NCBI GenBank assembly: GCA_934621485.1 | Contig: CAKTUS010000001.1 | Coordinates: 1-64,000, forward strand | Reading direction: 5' to 3' | DNA length: 64,000 nucleotides | Source of the DNA: an uncultured Clostridia bacterium | GTDB lineage: Bacteria; Bacillota; Clostridia; Christensenellales; Aristaeellaceae | Part shown: one piece after another, positions 57,554 through 64,000 of the stretch | Layout: every line of letters begins with the position of its first letter | Position numbering within the stretch: the first letter of the stretch is position 1 | Notes under the pieces: model-generated | Databases searched by the model: none | What the model was told of the DNA's origin: nothing | The model's input: the letters and a program-made list of their open reading frames with translations, nothing else | Program-made: the position numbers and the translations under genes

Positions 57554-58831
57554 ATGGTTCGTACCATCGTAGGCGCAAACTGGGGCGACGAGGGAAAGGG
57601 CAAGATTACCGATGTACTGGCGGAAACCAGCGATGTAGTCGTGCGCTTTCAGGGCGGCGCTAACGCGGGTCACACCATTATTAACGAATACGGCAAGTTT
57701 GCCCTGCACCTGCTGCCCTCCGGCGTTTTTCATCAAAACATTGCAAACGTCATCGGCCCCGGCGTGGCGCTGGATATTGAAAAGCTGCTGAAAGAATACG
57801 ATGAAATCGTAACGCGCGGCGTGCCGGCTCCCAAGCTGTACATCTCCGACCGGGCTCAGGTGATGCTGCCCTATCACGTGGCCTTCGATACCTATGAAGA
57901 GGAACGGCTGGGGAAAGCCAGCTTTGGCTCCACCAAGAGCGGTATCGCCCCCTTCTATGGCGACAAGTACCTGAAAATCGGGATTCAGGTATGCCAGATT
58001 TATGACGACGGTATTCTCAGGCAGCGCCTGGGCAGCGCCGTGGAGCAGAAAAACGTAACCCTGAAAAACCTGTACGGCAAAGAGCCCATCGATCTGGAAG
58101 CCCTCATTTGCCATGTAAAGCGTTTGGGCGAGCGCATCCGTCCCATGGTCATCGACACCACCCTGTTTTTGCACAAGGCCCTCAAGGAGGGCAAAACCGT
58201 GCTGCTGGAGGGCCAGCTGGGCACCCTGCGCGACCCGGATCACGGCATCTATCCCTACACCACGTCCTCCTCGCCTCTGGCGGGCTTTGGCACCGTTGGC
58301 GCGGGCGTGCCGGCCGGCGCCATGAAGGACATTTTCTGCGTTACCAAGGCTTATTCCAGCTGCGTGGGCGCAGGCCCCTTCACCACCGAGTTGTTTGGCG
58401 ACGAGGCCAAGGAGCTGCGTGACCGGGGCGGCGACGCCGGCGAATACGGCGCCACCACGGGCCGTCCCCGCCGGGTGGGCTGGTTTGACGCTGTGGCTAC
58501 CCGTTACGGCTGCATGGTGCAGGGCGCAACCGAGTGCGTGCTCACCAACCTGGACGTGCTGGGCTACCTGAATGAGATTCCCGTGTGCACAGCTTACGAG
58601 GTAGACGGCAAAATCATCACCGATTTCCCCTCCACCCCAACGCTGATGCGCTGCAAGCCCGTTTATACCATGCTGCCCGGCTGGAAGAGCGATGTGCGTG
58701 GCATTACCGAATGGGACAAGCTGCCCGAAAATTGCCGCCTGTATGTGGAGTTTTTGGAAAAGCAGGTGGAAGTGCCCATTCGCATGGTGTCCACCGGCCC
58801 CAAGCGCTGGGAGACCCTGATTCGAGGCTGA
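57554..58831 (+). CDS. purA: Adenylosuccinate synthetase
   Basis: Joins aspartate to IMP with GTP, the first committed step to AMP. The 425-residue product has the P-loop GANWGDEGKGKITDVLAE (GDEGKGK), QGGANAGHTI with the catalytic His, and GPFTTEL and ATTGRPRRVGWFD near the C-terminus. Length is normal. The ATG at 57554 is preceded by AAGGGGA and is used by family alignment; a longer upstream frame crosses the promoter. It is monocistronic with a duplicated terminator stem-loop downstream. Confidence 0.97.
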   Translation: MVRTIVGANWGDEGKGKITDVLAETSDVVVRFQGGANAGHTIINEYGKFALHLLPSGVFHQNIANVIGPGVALDIEKLLKEYDEIVTRGVPAPKLYISDRAQVMLPYHVAFDTYEEERLGKASFGSTKSGIAPFYGDKYLKIGIQVCQIYDDGILRQRLGSAVEQKNVTLKNLYGKEPIDLEALICHVKRLGERIRPMVIDTTLFLHKALKEGKTVLLEGQLGTLRDPDHGIYPYTTSSSPLAGFGTVGAGVPAGAMKDIFCVTKAYSSCVGAGPFTTELFGDEAKELRDRGGDAGEYGATTGRPRRVGWFDAVATRYGCMVQGATECVLTNLDVLGYLNEIPVCTAYEVDGKIITDFPSTPTLMRCKPVYTMLPGWKSDVRGITEWDKLPENCRLYVEFLEKQVEVPIRMVSTGPKRWETLIRG

Positions 58832-58837
58832 CGCAAA

Positions 58838-59094
58838 AGGCCCGCCAGCCGGCGGGCGTCAGACTGTCGAAAAAACCCTGAGAGGTATCGGAGGGCCGTA
58901 GCCCTCCGATTTTCATTCCGAACCCGGCGGCGTGTACGTCGGTTTCGGCTGCCTTGCTGCGCAAGGCTTTCCTTACGCTCTTTGCCGCCCGGCCAGCCGC
59001 AGGCGAACAGGCAAAGAGCGCTCCTCGGCAGAAAAGCTCGCCTTTAGGCGAGCTTTTTGGACGGCCTGAGGCCCGCTAACCGGCGGGCCTTTTG
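58838..59094. mobile_element. Type B element flanked by duplicated purA terminator stem-loops
   Basis: The 20-bp stem-loops AGGCCCGCCAGCCGGCGGGC (58838-58857) and AGGCCCGCTAACCGGCGGGC (59069-59088, with a T-run after it) are identical at 18 of 20 positions. The 211-bp interval has clean ends, TCAGACTGTCGAAAAA on the left and the complement of TCAGGCCGTCCAAAAA on the right (13 of 16 match), the CGGAGGGCCGTAGCCCTCCG hairpin, and the GAAAAGCTCGCC stem near the right end. It is the most intact type B copy. Confidence 0.88.
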
Positions 59095-59126
59095 CTTATA
59101 TGCTTCTGAAAAACCACGGCGTGATT

Positions 59127-59351
59127 TTACTGCTCGGGGCCTTCATGCAGGAAGCGCTCTCCCATTGCAAAGCCGGCCTTGGGCCCCAGGCCCGTGGGCG
59201 GGGAAAGAGCGCCTCCCTCCCTTTCCCCACAGGCGCAGCCCAAGTTGAAAAGGCACAGCCCCAGGCTCAGCAGCAGGCTGGCGGGCAGCAGAACCAGCAC
59301 GCTCAGCCCGAAACACAGCCAGAACAGCACGTTGCCCACAAAGGCGCGCAT
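59127..59351 (-). CDS. Small membrane protein after the Bce-type permease
   Basis: A 74-residue frame with a hydrophobic segment (VLFWLCFGLSVLVLLPASLL, 20 residues, extending further) and a polar, Gly- and Glu-rich tail. The ribosome site AAGGAGGGGGAGAAGGG and the 16-bp gap after the permease stop suggest co-translation. I do not recognise it; small membrane proteins at the end of detoxification operons sometimes act as modulators, but nothing here proves that. Confidence 0.55.
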   Translation of the reverse strand: MRAFVGNVLFWLCFGLSVLVLLPASLLLSLGLCLFNLGCACGEREGGALSPPTGLGPKAGFAMGERFLHEGPEQ

Positions 59352-59367
59352 ACCCTTCTCCCCCTCC

Positions 59368-61341
59368 TTAGTCGCTGACAATGCGCTCGTATACGCGGGA
59401 GGTAAACAGATACATCCCCCCATACAGCAGGGCGAAGGCCGCTACGCTGCCCGCCGCGCACAGGGCCATCAGGCGCACGTTGGTCATGGCCAGCGCCCGC
59501 ATCATGGTAACGATACCGGGGAAGGCGGCCGCAATGTGCAAAGCGGCGGCGGCCAGGGGCAGGAAGAACACCCACATGATTTGAGAAGAAATGCTCTTGC
59601 GGATTTCCGCCTGGCTCAGGCCCACCTTGCGCATGATGCGGTAGCGCTCCCGATCCTCATAGCCTTCGGTAATCTGCTTGTAGTACATCATCAGCACCAT
59701 GGCCATCAGGAACAGCACGCTTAAAAACAGGCCCACAAACAGCAGCCCGCCGTACAGCTCCAGCTCGTTTTGCCAGGCGGCGGGGCGGCTGCGAATGTGA
59801 CGCAGGCCCATGCCGTTATCCAGCCGGTTCATCAGCTGCTCTGCGGCGGCCACAATCTGCTCGTCCGTAGCGTCCGGCAGTTCCAGCCACAGGGTGGTGC
59901 GAATGGAGGAGGCGTTGTTTTGGTACGCCTGCTCCTGCTGCTGCCAGGCCCAGCGCACCACCTCCATGTCCCTGACCACCAGGAAACAGGTGTCGTACAT
60001 GCTGACCAGAGCGGAACCTGTGTCCAGCTGGTCGCTGATGCGTCGTTTCACCGCAAAGGTTCGGTCAAACAGCGTAATGGTGTCCTCGGGATGCCCGCCC
60101 CGGTAGTCCTCCAGCAGCACCTGGTTTTCCTCCAGGGTTTCCGTCTGCCCAAAGAACCGGTTGTAGTCTTCCAGCGGCAGCAGATAGAGAACGGCGGGAG
60201 TTCGCACCAGTGCAAGCTCGCTGCCCGCAGGGGCTTGCGCTGTGTAGGACGCGCCCTCCTTGAAGGCGGTAAAGCTTAAAAAGCGGTAGGCTACGGTTTT
60301 TCCCCTGTGCAGGTCCCTTTTGGACAGTTCCTCGTCGATGACCTGAAGCAGCTCCTCAGGACTGTGCTCAGCCGTATCGATGCTGATGTCCCCGTGCAGC
60401 TGCTGGTTCAAAATGTCCTCCATGCTCCACCACAGAGAAGTGGTGGAAAACACCATCACCAGCACCATGGTCAGCAGAATACAGATGTTGGCCAGGCCCA
60501 CGGCGTTTTGCTTCATGCGGTACATCATGCCCGATACGCTGATGAAGTGATTGGGCTGGTAGTAATACCGCTTGTTGTGCCGAAGGGCTTTGAGCAGGGT
60601 GATGCTGCCGGAGGTGAACAGCAGATAGGTGCCGGCAATGACCAGCAGCACCGCGAAAAAGAAAAAGAAAATCATGGTGGCGGAATCCTTCACTGCCACG
60701 CTCAGCCAGTAGCCAAGGCCCAGGCACAGCGCGCCCAGCAGGGTAAGAGCCCACTTGTTGCGGGGTTCTTTTTCCCCCACGTTGCCGCCGTGCAACAGCT
60801 CGATGGGGTCCGCCCGCCACACCTGGCGCACGGCGTTGAGCAGCGTCAGGGCAAATACCAGGCAGATCAGCGCCGCCGTCATGCGCAGGGATTTCACTGA
60901 CAGAACAAACTCCAGCGCCACGCTTCTGCCCAGCAGCCTGAACAGCATCAGGTGCATCAGCTTGTCCAGCAGCACGCCCAGTCCAAGGCCCGCCGCCAGG
61001 CTGAAAAGCAAAATGAATAGCGTTTCCCACAGCATAACCCGGGCCAGATGCTTGCGCTCCATGCCCAAAACGATGTACAGGCCAAACTCCTTTTTGCGGC
61101 GCTTCATCAAAAAGCTGTTGGTGTAAAACAGAAAGATAAACGCAAACAAGGTGGTGACCACCAGCCCCAGGGACAGGGCGAAGCCCAGAGTGCTGCCCTC
61201 CAGCTCCGGGTGCTTTTGCAGCGAACCCATAATGTAGAGCATGGCGGTGGTGACAACGGCGGTCAGCATATAGGGATAATAGATTTTGCCGTTTTTGCGA
61301 ATCCCGCTCAGGGCCAGGCGGGCAAACAAAGCGTTACACAT
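59368..61341 (-). CDS. BceB-type antimicrobial-peptide ABC permease (FtsX family)
   Basis: The 657-residue permease has about ten helices in the Bce layout: a first FtsX domain around residues 60-170 containing KEFGLYIVLGM, a large extracellular region (about 300-500), and a second FtsX domain containing YEDRERYRIMRKVGLSQAEI near the end. It works with the bceA-type ATPase, which it overlaps by 8 bp, and with the sensor kinase upstream; such modules detect and remove cell-wall-targeting peptides such as bacitracin or lantibiotics. The start follows GGGAGGCG. Confidence 0.9.
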   Translation of the reverse strand: MCNALFARLALSGIRKNGKIYYPYMLTAVVTTAMLYIMGSLQKHPELEGSTLGFALSLGLVVTTLFAFIFLFYTNSFLMKRRKKEFGLYIVLGMERKHLARVMLWETLFILLFSLAAGLGLGVLLDKLMHLMLFRLLGRSVALEFVLSVKSLRMTAALICLVFALTLLNAVRQVWRADPIELLHGGNVGEKEPRNKWALTLLGALCLGLGYWLSVAVKDSATMIFFFFFAVLLVIAGTYLLFTSGSITLLKALRHNKRYYYQPNHFISVSGMMYRMKQNAVGLANICILLTMVLVMVFSTTSLWWSMEDILNQQLHGDISIDTAEHSPEELLQVIDEELSKRDLHRGKTVAYRFLSFTAFKEGASYTAQAPAGSELALVRTPAVLYLLPLEDYNRFFGQTETLEENQVLLEDYRGGHPEDTITLFDRTFAVKRRISDQLDTGSALVSMYDTCFLVVRDMEVVRWAWQQQEQAYQNNASSIRTTLWLELPDATDEQIVAAAEQLMNRLDNGMGLRHIRSRPAAWQNELELYGGLLFVGLFLSVLFLMAMVLMMYYKQITEGYEDRERYRIMRKVGLSQAEIRKSISSQIMWVFFLPLAAAALHIAAAFPGIVTMMRALAMTNVRLMALCAAGSVAAFALLYGGMYLFTSRVYERIVSD

Positions 61342-62101
61342 TCTTCACGCCTCCCGTGGTCAGGGCGGTCAGCGTGTCGCTGATGCGCTGGTACAGGCCC
61401 TCGGGGCTGTCCTCGCCCCGGTACAGCTGATGGAAAACCTCGCCGTCCTTAATGAACAGCACCCGGCGGGCATGGCTGGCCGCCTTCACCGAGTGGGTCA
61501 CCATCAGCAGGGTTTGGCCGCCTGCGTTGATTTCGCCAAACAATTGCAGCAGGCTGTCGGTGGCCCGGCTGTCCAAAGCGCCGGTGGGTTCGTCCGCCAG
61601 AATGATTTTAGGCCCCGCAATCAGCGCGCGGGCCACGGCGGCACGCTGCTTTTGGCCGCCGCTGACCTCGTAGGGGTACTTGCTTAACAAGGCGGTAATG
61701 CCCAGCTTTTCCGCAATAGGGGCCAAAACGCCCTCCATTTTGGCGTAGCGCTCTCCCTGAAGCACCAGGGGTAAAAGAATGTTGTCCCGCAGGGTAAAGG
61801 TGTCCAGCAGGTTAAAATCCTGGAAAACAAAGCCCAGGTTGTCCCGCCGGAAGGCGGACAGTTCCTTTTCGCTCACGGCGCTCAGTTCCCGGCCCCCAAG
61901 GCGCACCACGCCCCTGGTGGGCTTGTCCAACGCCGCCAAAATATTCAGCAGCGTGGTTTTGCCGCTGCCGCTTTCGCCCATGATGGCTACATATTCGCCC
62001 TCGTCCACCGTAAAGGTAACGTCGCTCAGAGCCTGTACCCGGTTCTGACCGAAACGGGTGGTGTACGTTTTTTGCAGATGTTCTACTTCCAGCAATGCCA
62101 T
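61334..62101 (-). CDS. BceA-type ABC transporter ATP-binding protein
   Basis: The 255-residue ATPase has Walker A GESGSGKTTLLNIL, signature VSGGQKQRAAVARAL, Walker B IILADEPTGALDS and H-loop MVTHSVKAA. The opening LQKTYTTRFGQNRVQALSDV is typical of BceA/MacB-like ATPases partnered with FtsX-type permeases. The ribosome site GGGAGGGCTGCC precedes the ATG. A 104-bp gap separates it from the kinase gene and may hold a BceR-controlled promoter. Confidence 0.93.
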   Translation of the reverse strand: MALLEVEHLQKTYTTRFGQNRVQALSDVTFTVDEGEYVAIMGESGSGKTTLLNILAALDKPTRGVVRLGGRELSAVSEKELSAFRRDNLGFVFQDFNLLDTFTLRDNILLPLVLQGERYAKMEGVLAPIAEKLGITALLSKYPYEVSGGQKQRAAVARALIAGPKIILADEPTGALDSRATDSLLQLFGEINAGGQTLLMVTHSVKAASHARRVLFIKDGEVFHQLYRGEDSPEGLYQRISDTLTALTTGGVKNV

Positions 62102-62143
62102 AATGGCAGCCCTCCCTTCAATCGGTTACGATATAAGGATATC

Positions 62144-62160
62144 AGGCCGTCGGACGGTCT
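62144..62160. promoter_or_regulatory. Inverted repeat upstream of the bceA-type gene
   Basis: AGGCCGTCGGACGGTCT contains imperfect 7-bp arms (GGCCGTC and GACGGTC, 6 of 7 pair) around one base, in the gap between the kinase and ATPase genes. BceR-type regulators bind inverted repeats in front of their transporter genes, so this is a candidate operator. The match to the known Bacillus site is not evident. Confidence 0.3.
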
Positions 62161-62205
62161 GCCATGCGGCTGGCTTACATTTGGGCGGCGAATCTTACGG
62201 TTTTG

Positions 62206-63201
62206 TCACGAAGCGGGGTCTACGGGCCGCCGGCCCAGAAAAACCGTAACCCGGGTGCCTCTGCCCACCTGCGATTGAATATGGATGGTGTGGTCCAGCT
62301 TTTCCAGCACCCGGCGGCTCAGGTACAGGCCCAGACCGGTGGCATGCTTGTCCAGGCGGCCGTTCAGGCCCGTATAGCCATGCTCGAAAATGCGAGGCAA
62401 ATCCTCCGGGGCGATGCCGATGCCGGTATCCTCCACCACCAGGGTCTCCGCTTTTTCGTCCGCCCGCAGGGTAACCGTGCCGCGGCGGGTGTACTTCACC
62501 GCATTGGAAATCAGCTGATCCAGCACAAAAGCCAGCCATTTTTCATCGGTAAGCGCGGTCAGGCTGGTGGGCTGATAATCCAGCCGCAGTTTTTTTTGAA
62601 TAAACAGGGGCGCGAAGCGCCTGGCGCAGCGCAGCATGATGGGATTCACCTCGCAGCGGCGCAGCACATAGTCGCTGCCGGAGCCGCTGAGCCGGTCGTA
62701 GCCCAGGCTCATCTCCACATACTGCTCTATCTTCAGCAGCTCGGCCGACATGGCGGCCGGTTCCGGGCTGCCGCTTTGCAAAAGCAGCCGCATGGCGGAA
62801 ATGGGCACCTTAACCTGGTGGGTCCACAGGGCGGCGTATTCGTCCCGATCCCGCTGGCGGCGTTCCATCTGATCCAGCACGTTCATTCGCTCCCGCAGGT
62901 TGGTCAGGGCAATCTGCCGCCAGTCGTTTTCCAGCAGGCCATGAGCCCGGGGCGCTTCCTCCGGCCCCAGCAGCGGCTGGGAAAGCAGGGCCTGCAGCCG
63001 CCGGTGCCGCTTCAAATCCCGCCAGACGGAAAACAGGGTCAGGCACAGTCCCGCCGCCAGGCACAACACTGCCGCATACAGCATGCCCGCCAGGGGCGCG
63101 CCGGTTAAAAAGCCCACCAGGGCGAACAGCCCCACCGCCAGCAAATACAGGGCCGCCAGCGGCAGGCGGCTTTTGAGACATTGCCAAAACGCGCTTTTCA
63201 T
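62206..63201 (-). CDS. BceS-type intramembrane-sensing histidine kinase
   Basis: The 331-residue kinase has two closely spaced N-terminal helices (about residues 13-32 and 38-60) with almost no extracellular loop. The phospho-acceptor His128 lies in WTHQVKVPISAMRLLL, and the ATPase domain has DQLISNAVKYTRRGTV (N box), VVEDTGIGIAPEDLPRIF (G1/F) and ATGLGLYLSRRV (G2). This layout matches intramembrane-sensing kinases that read the state of a Bce transporter. The start overlaps the response-regulator stop by ATGA. Confidence 0.92.
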   Translation of the reverse strand: MKSAFWQCLKSRLPLAALYLLAVGLFALVGFLTGAPLAGMLYAAVLCLAAGLCLTLFSVWRDLKRHRRLQALLSQPLLGPEEAPRAHGLLENDWRQIALTNLRERMNVLDQMERRQRDRDEYAALWTHQVKVPISAMRLLLQSGSPEPAAMSAELLKIEQYVEMSLGYDRLSGSGSDYVLRRCEVNPIMLRCARRFAPLFIQKKLRLDYQPTSLTALTDEKWLAFVLDQLISNAVKYTRRGTVTLRADEKAETLVVEDTGIGIAPEDLPRIFEHGYTGLNGRLDKHATGLGLYLSRRVLEKLDHTIHIQSQVGRGTRVTVFLGRRPVDPAS

Positions 63202-63869
63202 TCGATGATATACCCCATGCCCTTTCGGGTGGTAATGAGCCCCACGGCGCCCAGCGCGTCCAGCTTGCGGCGCAGGCGGGCCATGTTTACGCTCAGGGTG
63301 TTTTCGTCCACAAACATGTCGGTTTCCCACAGCCGGGCCATCAGGGTATCCCGGCTGACAATCTGGCCCTTGTTTTCCAGCAGCACATGCAGAATCCGGC
63401 TTTCGTTGCGGGTTAGCTCCGCTTTTTGCCCCCGGAAGGACACGCCGCCGTCCGATGGGCTGAACAGCAAATCGCCGCAGCTGAGCAGCTCTCTGGAGGC
63501 CGAGAAATCATAGGCCCGGCGCAAAAGCGCCTGCACCTTGGCCATCAGCACCCCCAGGTCGAAGGGCTTGGAAACAAAGTCGTCCGCTCCGGCGCTCAGG
63601 GCCATCAAAATATTCAGGTTATCGCCCGCGGAGGAAATAAACAGAATGGGCACGGTGCTCACCTTGCGAATCTCGGCGCACCAGTGATAGCCGTCAAAAA
63701 AGGGCAGGGAAATATCCATCAGCACCAGCTGCGGATCCCAGTTTGCAAATTCCCGAAGAACATTGCCAAAGTCCTCCACGCCGCGGGCCTGAAGGCCCCA
63801 GCGGGCCATTTGCCGGCACAGGGCCCCGGTAATAACGGGATCGTCCTCCACAATGAGCACCCGGTACAT
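63198..63869 (-). CDS. OmpR/PhoB-type response regulator (BceR-like)
   Basis: The 223-residue regulator has a receiver domain with acidic pocket EDDP near residues 8-11, phospho-acceptor Asp52 in LVLMDISLPFFDGY and the Lys of SKPFDLG. A winged-helix output domain follows (ELTRNESRILHVLLEN, TLSVNMARLRRKLDALG, TTRKGMGY). It heads the transcript RR-HK and shares the region with the ABC genes. The start at 63869 follows AAAGGATGG. Confidence 0.94.
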   Translation of the reverse strand: MYRVLIVEDDPVITGALCRQMARWGLQARGVEDFGNVLREFANWDPQLVLMDISLPFFDGYHWCAEIRKVSTVPILFISSAGDNLNILMALSAGADDFVSKPFDLGVLMAKVQALLRRAYDFSASRELLSCGDLLFSPSDGGVSFRGQKAELTRNESRILHVLLENKGQIVSRDTLMARLWETDMFVDENTLSVNMARLRRKLDALGAVGLITTRKGMGYIIE

Positions 63870-63892
63870 GACCGCACCATCCTTTCCCGTAC

Positions 63893-63921
63893 AGAATACC
63901 CGCGCGGGCTTTGCCTGTCAA
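63893..63921 (-). promoter_or_regulatory. Sigma-A-type promoter of the response regulator-kinase operon
   Basis: On the minus strand a perfect -35 TTGACA (63916-63921) and a -10 TATTCT (63893-63898) are separated by 17 bp, 24 bp upstream of the start. Confidence 0.75.
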
Positions 63922-63993
63922 GCGGAAGGAAAGAGCCGCCTCCGCGGCGAATACCCTTATTACATTACCCAAGGGAAAGGGAGGGCTGCCGGC

Positions 63994-64000
63994 ATGAGCA
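63994..64000 (+). CDS. Possible start of the next gene, cut by the window edge
   Basis: ATGAGCA at the end of the window is preceded by AAAGGGAGGG, a strong ribosome-binding site 8-9 nt upstream. Only two codons are visible, so nothing can be said about the product. It would be divergent from the response regulator gene. Confidence 0.45.

Noticed and set aside
1..64000. tRNA, rRNA, CRISPR or prophage genes
   Set aside because: I scanned by eye for GGTTCRANTCC-type T-loops, rRNA landmarks, regularly spaced repeats and phage or transposase genes and found none; short or unusual RNAs could be missed without a covariance search.

Overview
The window looks like a chromosomal segment of a GC-rich, spore-forming, monoderm Clostridia-type Firmicute, probably an uncultured gut lineage; I cannot place it more finely. 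The reasons are a complete spoIIAA-spoIIAB-sigF operon, whiA followed by a Crh-like HPr protein, a ymxH/ylmC sporulation-type gene, type III glutamine synthetase, two proteins with sortase-type C-terminal signals (LPQTGD, VPQTGD), a BceRS-BceAB-type module, and strong Shine-Dalgarno sites with some GTG and TTG starts. I found no rRNA, tRNA, CRISPR array, prophage or transposase gene.

Layout. 0.3-11.2 kb, almost all on the minus strand, is core information processing: dnaN, a candidate replication origin, a Crh-like protein, whiA, a metallophosphatase, tsaD, a DUF1461 membrane protein, prfB, secA and a ROK sugar kinase. 11.3-19.7 kb (plus) carries a DUF1540 peptide, a GH127-like protein, a dihydrouridine synthase, two unrecognised secreted proteins and glnA type III. 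20.3-23.6 kb (minus) is a CUT1 sugar ABC importer with a strong promoter and a cre-like operator. 23.9-31.4 kb (minus) is envelope biology: an SH3-repeat protein, rluD-like, lspA, DUF5665, two polytopic GT-C-like or DUF6020-like proteins, ymxH and a GT2 polyprenol-type glycosyltransferase. 31.9-38.8 kb holds an orphan ABC ATPase, phosphoglucomutase, a MATE exporter, a LysR regulator and a Nudix hydrolase. 39.9-44.8 kb is a second, paralogous CUT1 importer followed by a secreted 5'-nucleotidase. 45-50 kb has a second MATE, a lipoprotein with a sorting-type tail, a YbhN-type flippase and GtrA. 50.3-58.8 kb carries glyA, an M18 aminopeptidase, a DUF1858/ferritin-like/ECF-S operon, a sorting-signal surface protein, the spoIIA operon and purA. 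59.1-63.9 kb (minus) is a peptide-antibiotic sensing and detoxification module (RR, HK, ATPase, permease, small membrane protein); one more plus-strand gene appears to start at the right edge.

The most unusual feature is a dispersed family of short elements of about 150-270 bp, at roughly fifteen intergenic sites. They have related inverted ends (TCAGACTGTCGAAAAA-like) and two internal sequence types. Nearly every copy sits at the 3' end of a gene, and several interrupt or duplicate that gene's terminator stem-loop. One copy is flanked by a perfect 21-bp direct repeat and has replaced the end of a MATE gene; another lies inside a terminator hairpin, whose two 15-bp arms are now 272 bp apart. 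This looks like a MITE-type family that targets terminators, with no helper gene in the window.

The second point of interest is the dnaN upstream region. It carries a TAG-repeat (DnaA-trio-like) tract next to tandem DnaA-box-like 9-mers, in the arrangement known from Bacillus subtilis oriC, but with whiA-crh where dnaA would be expected.
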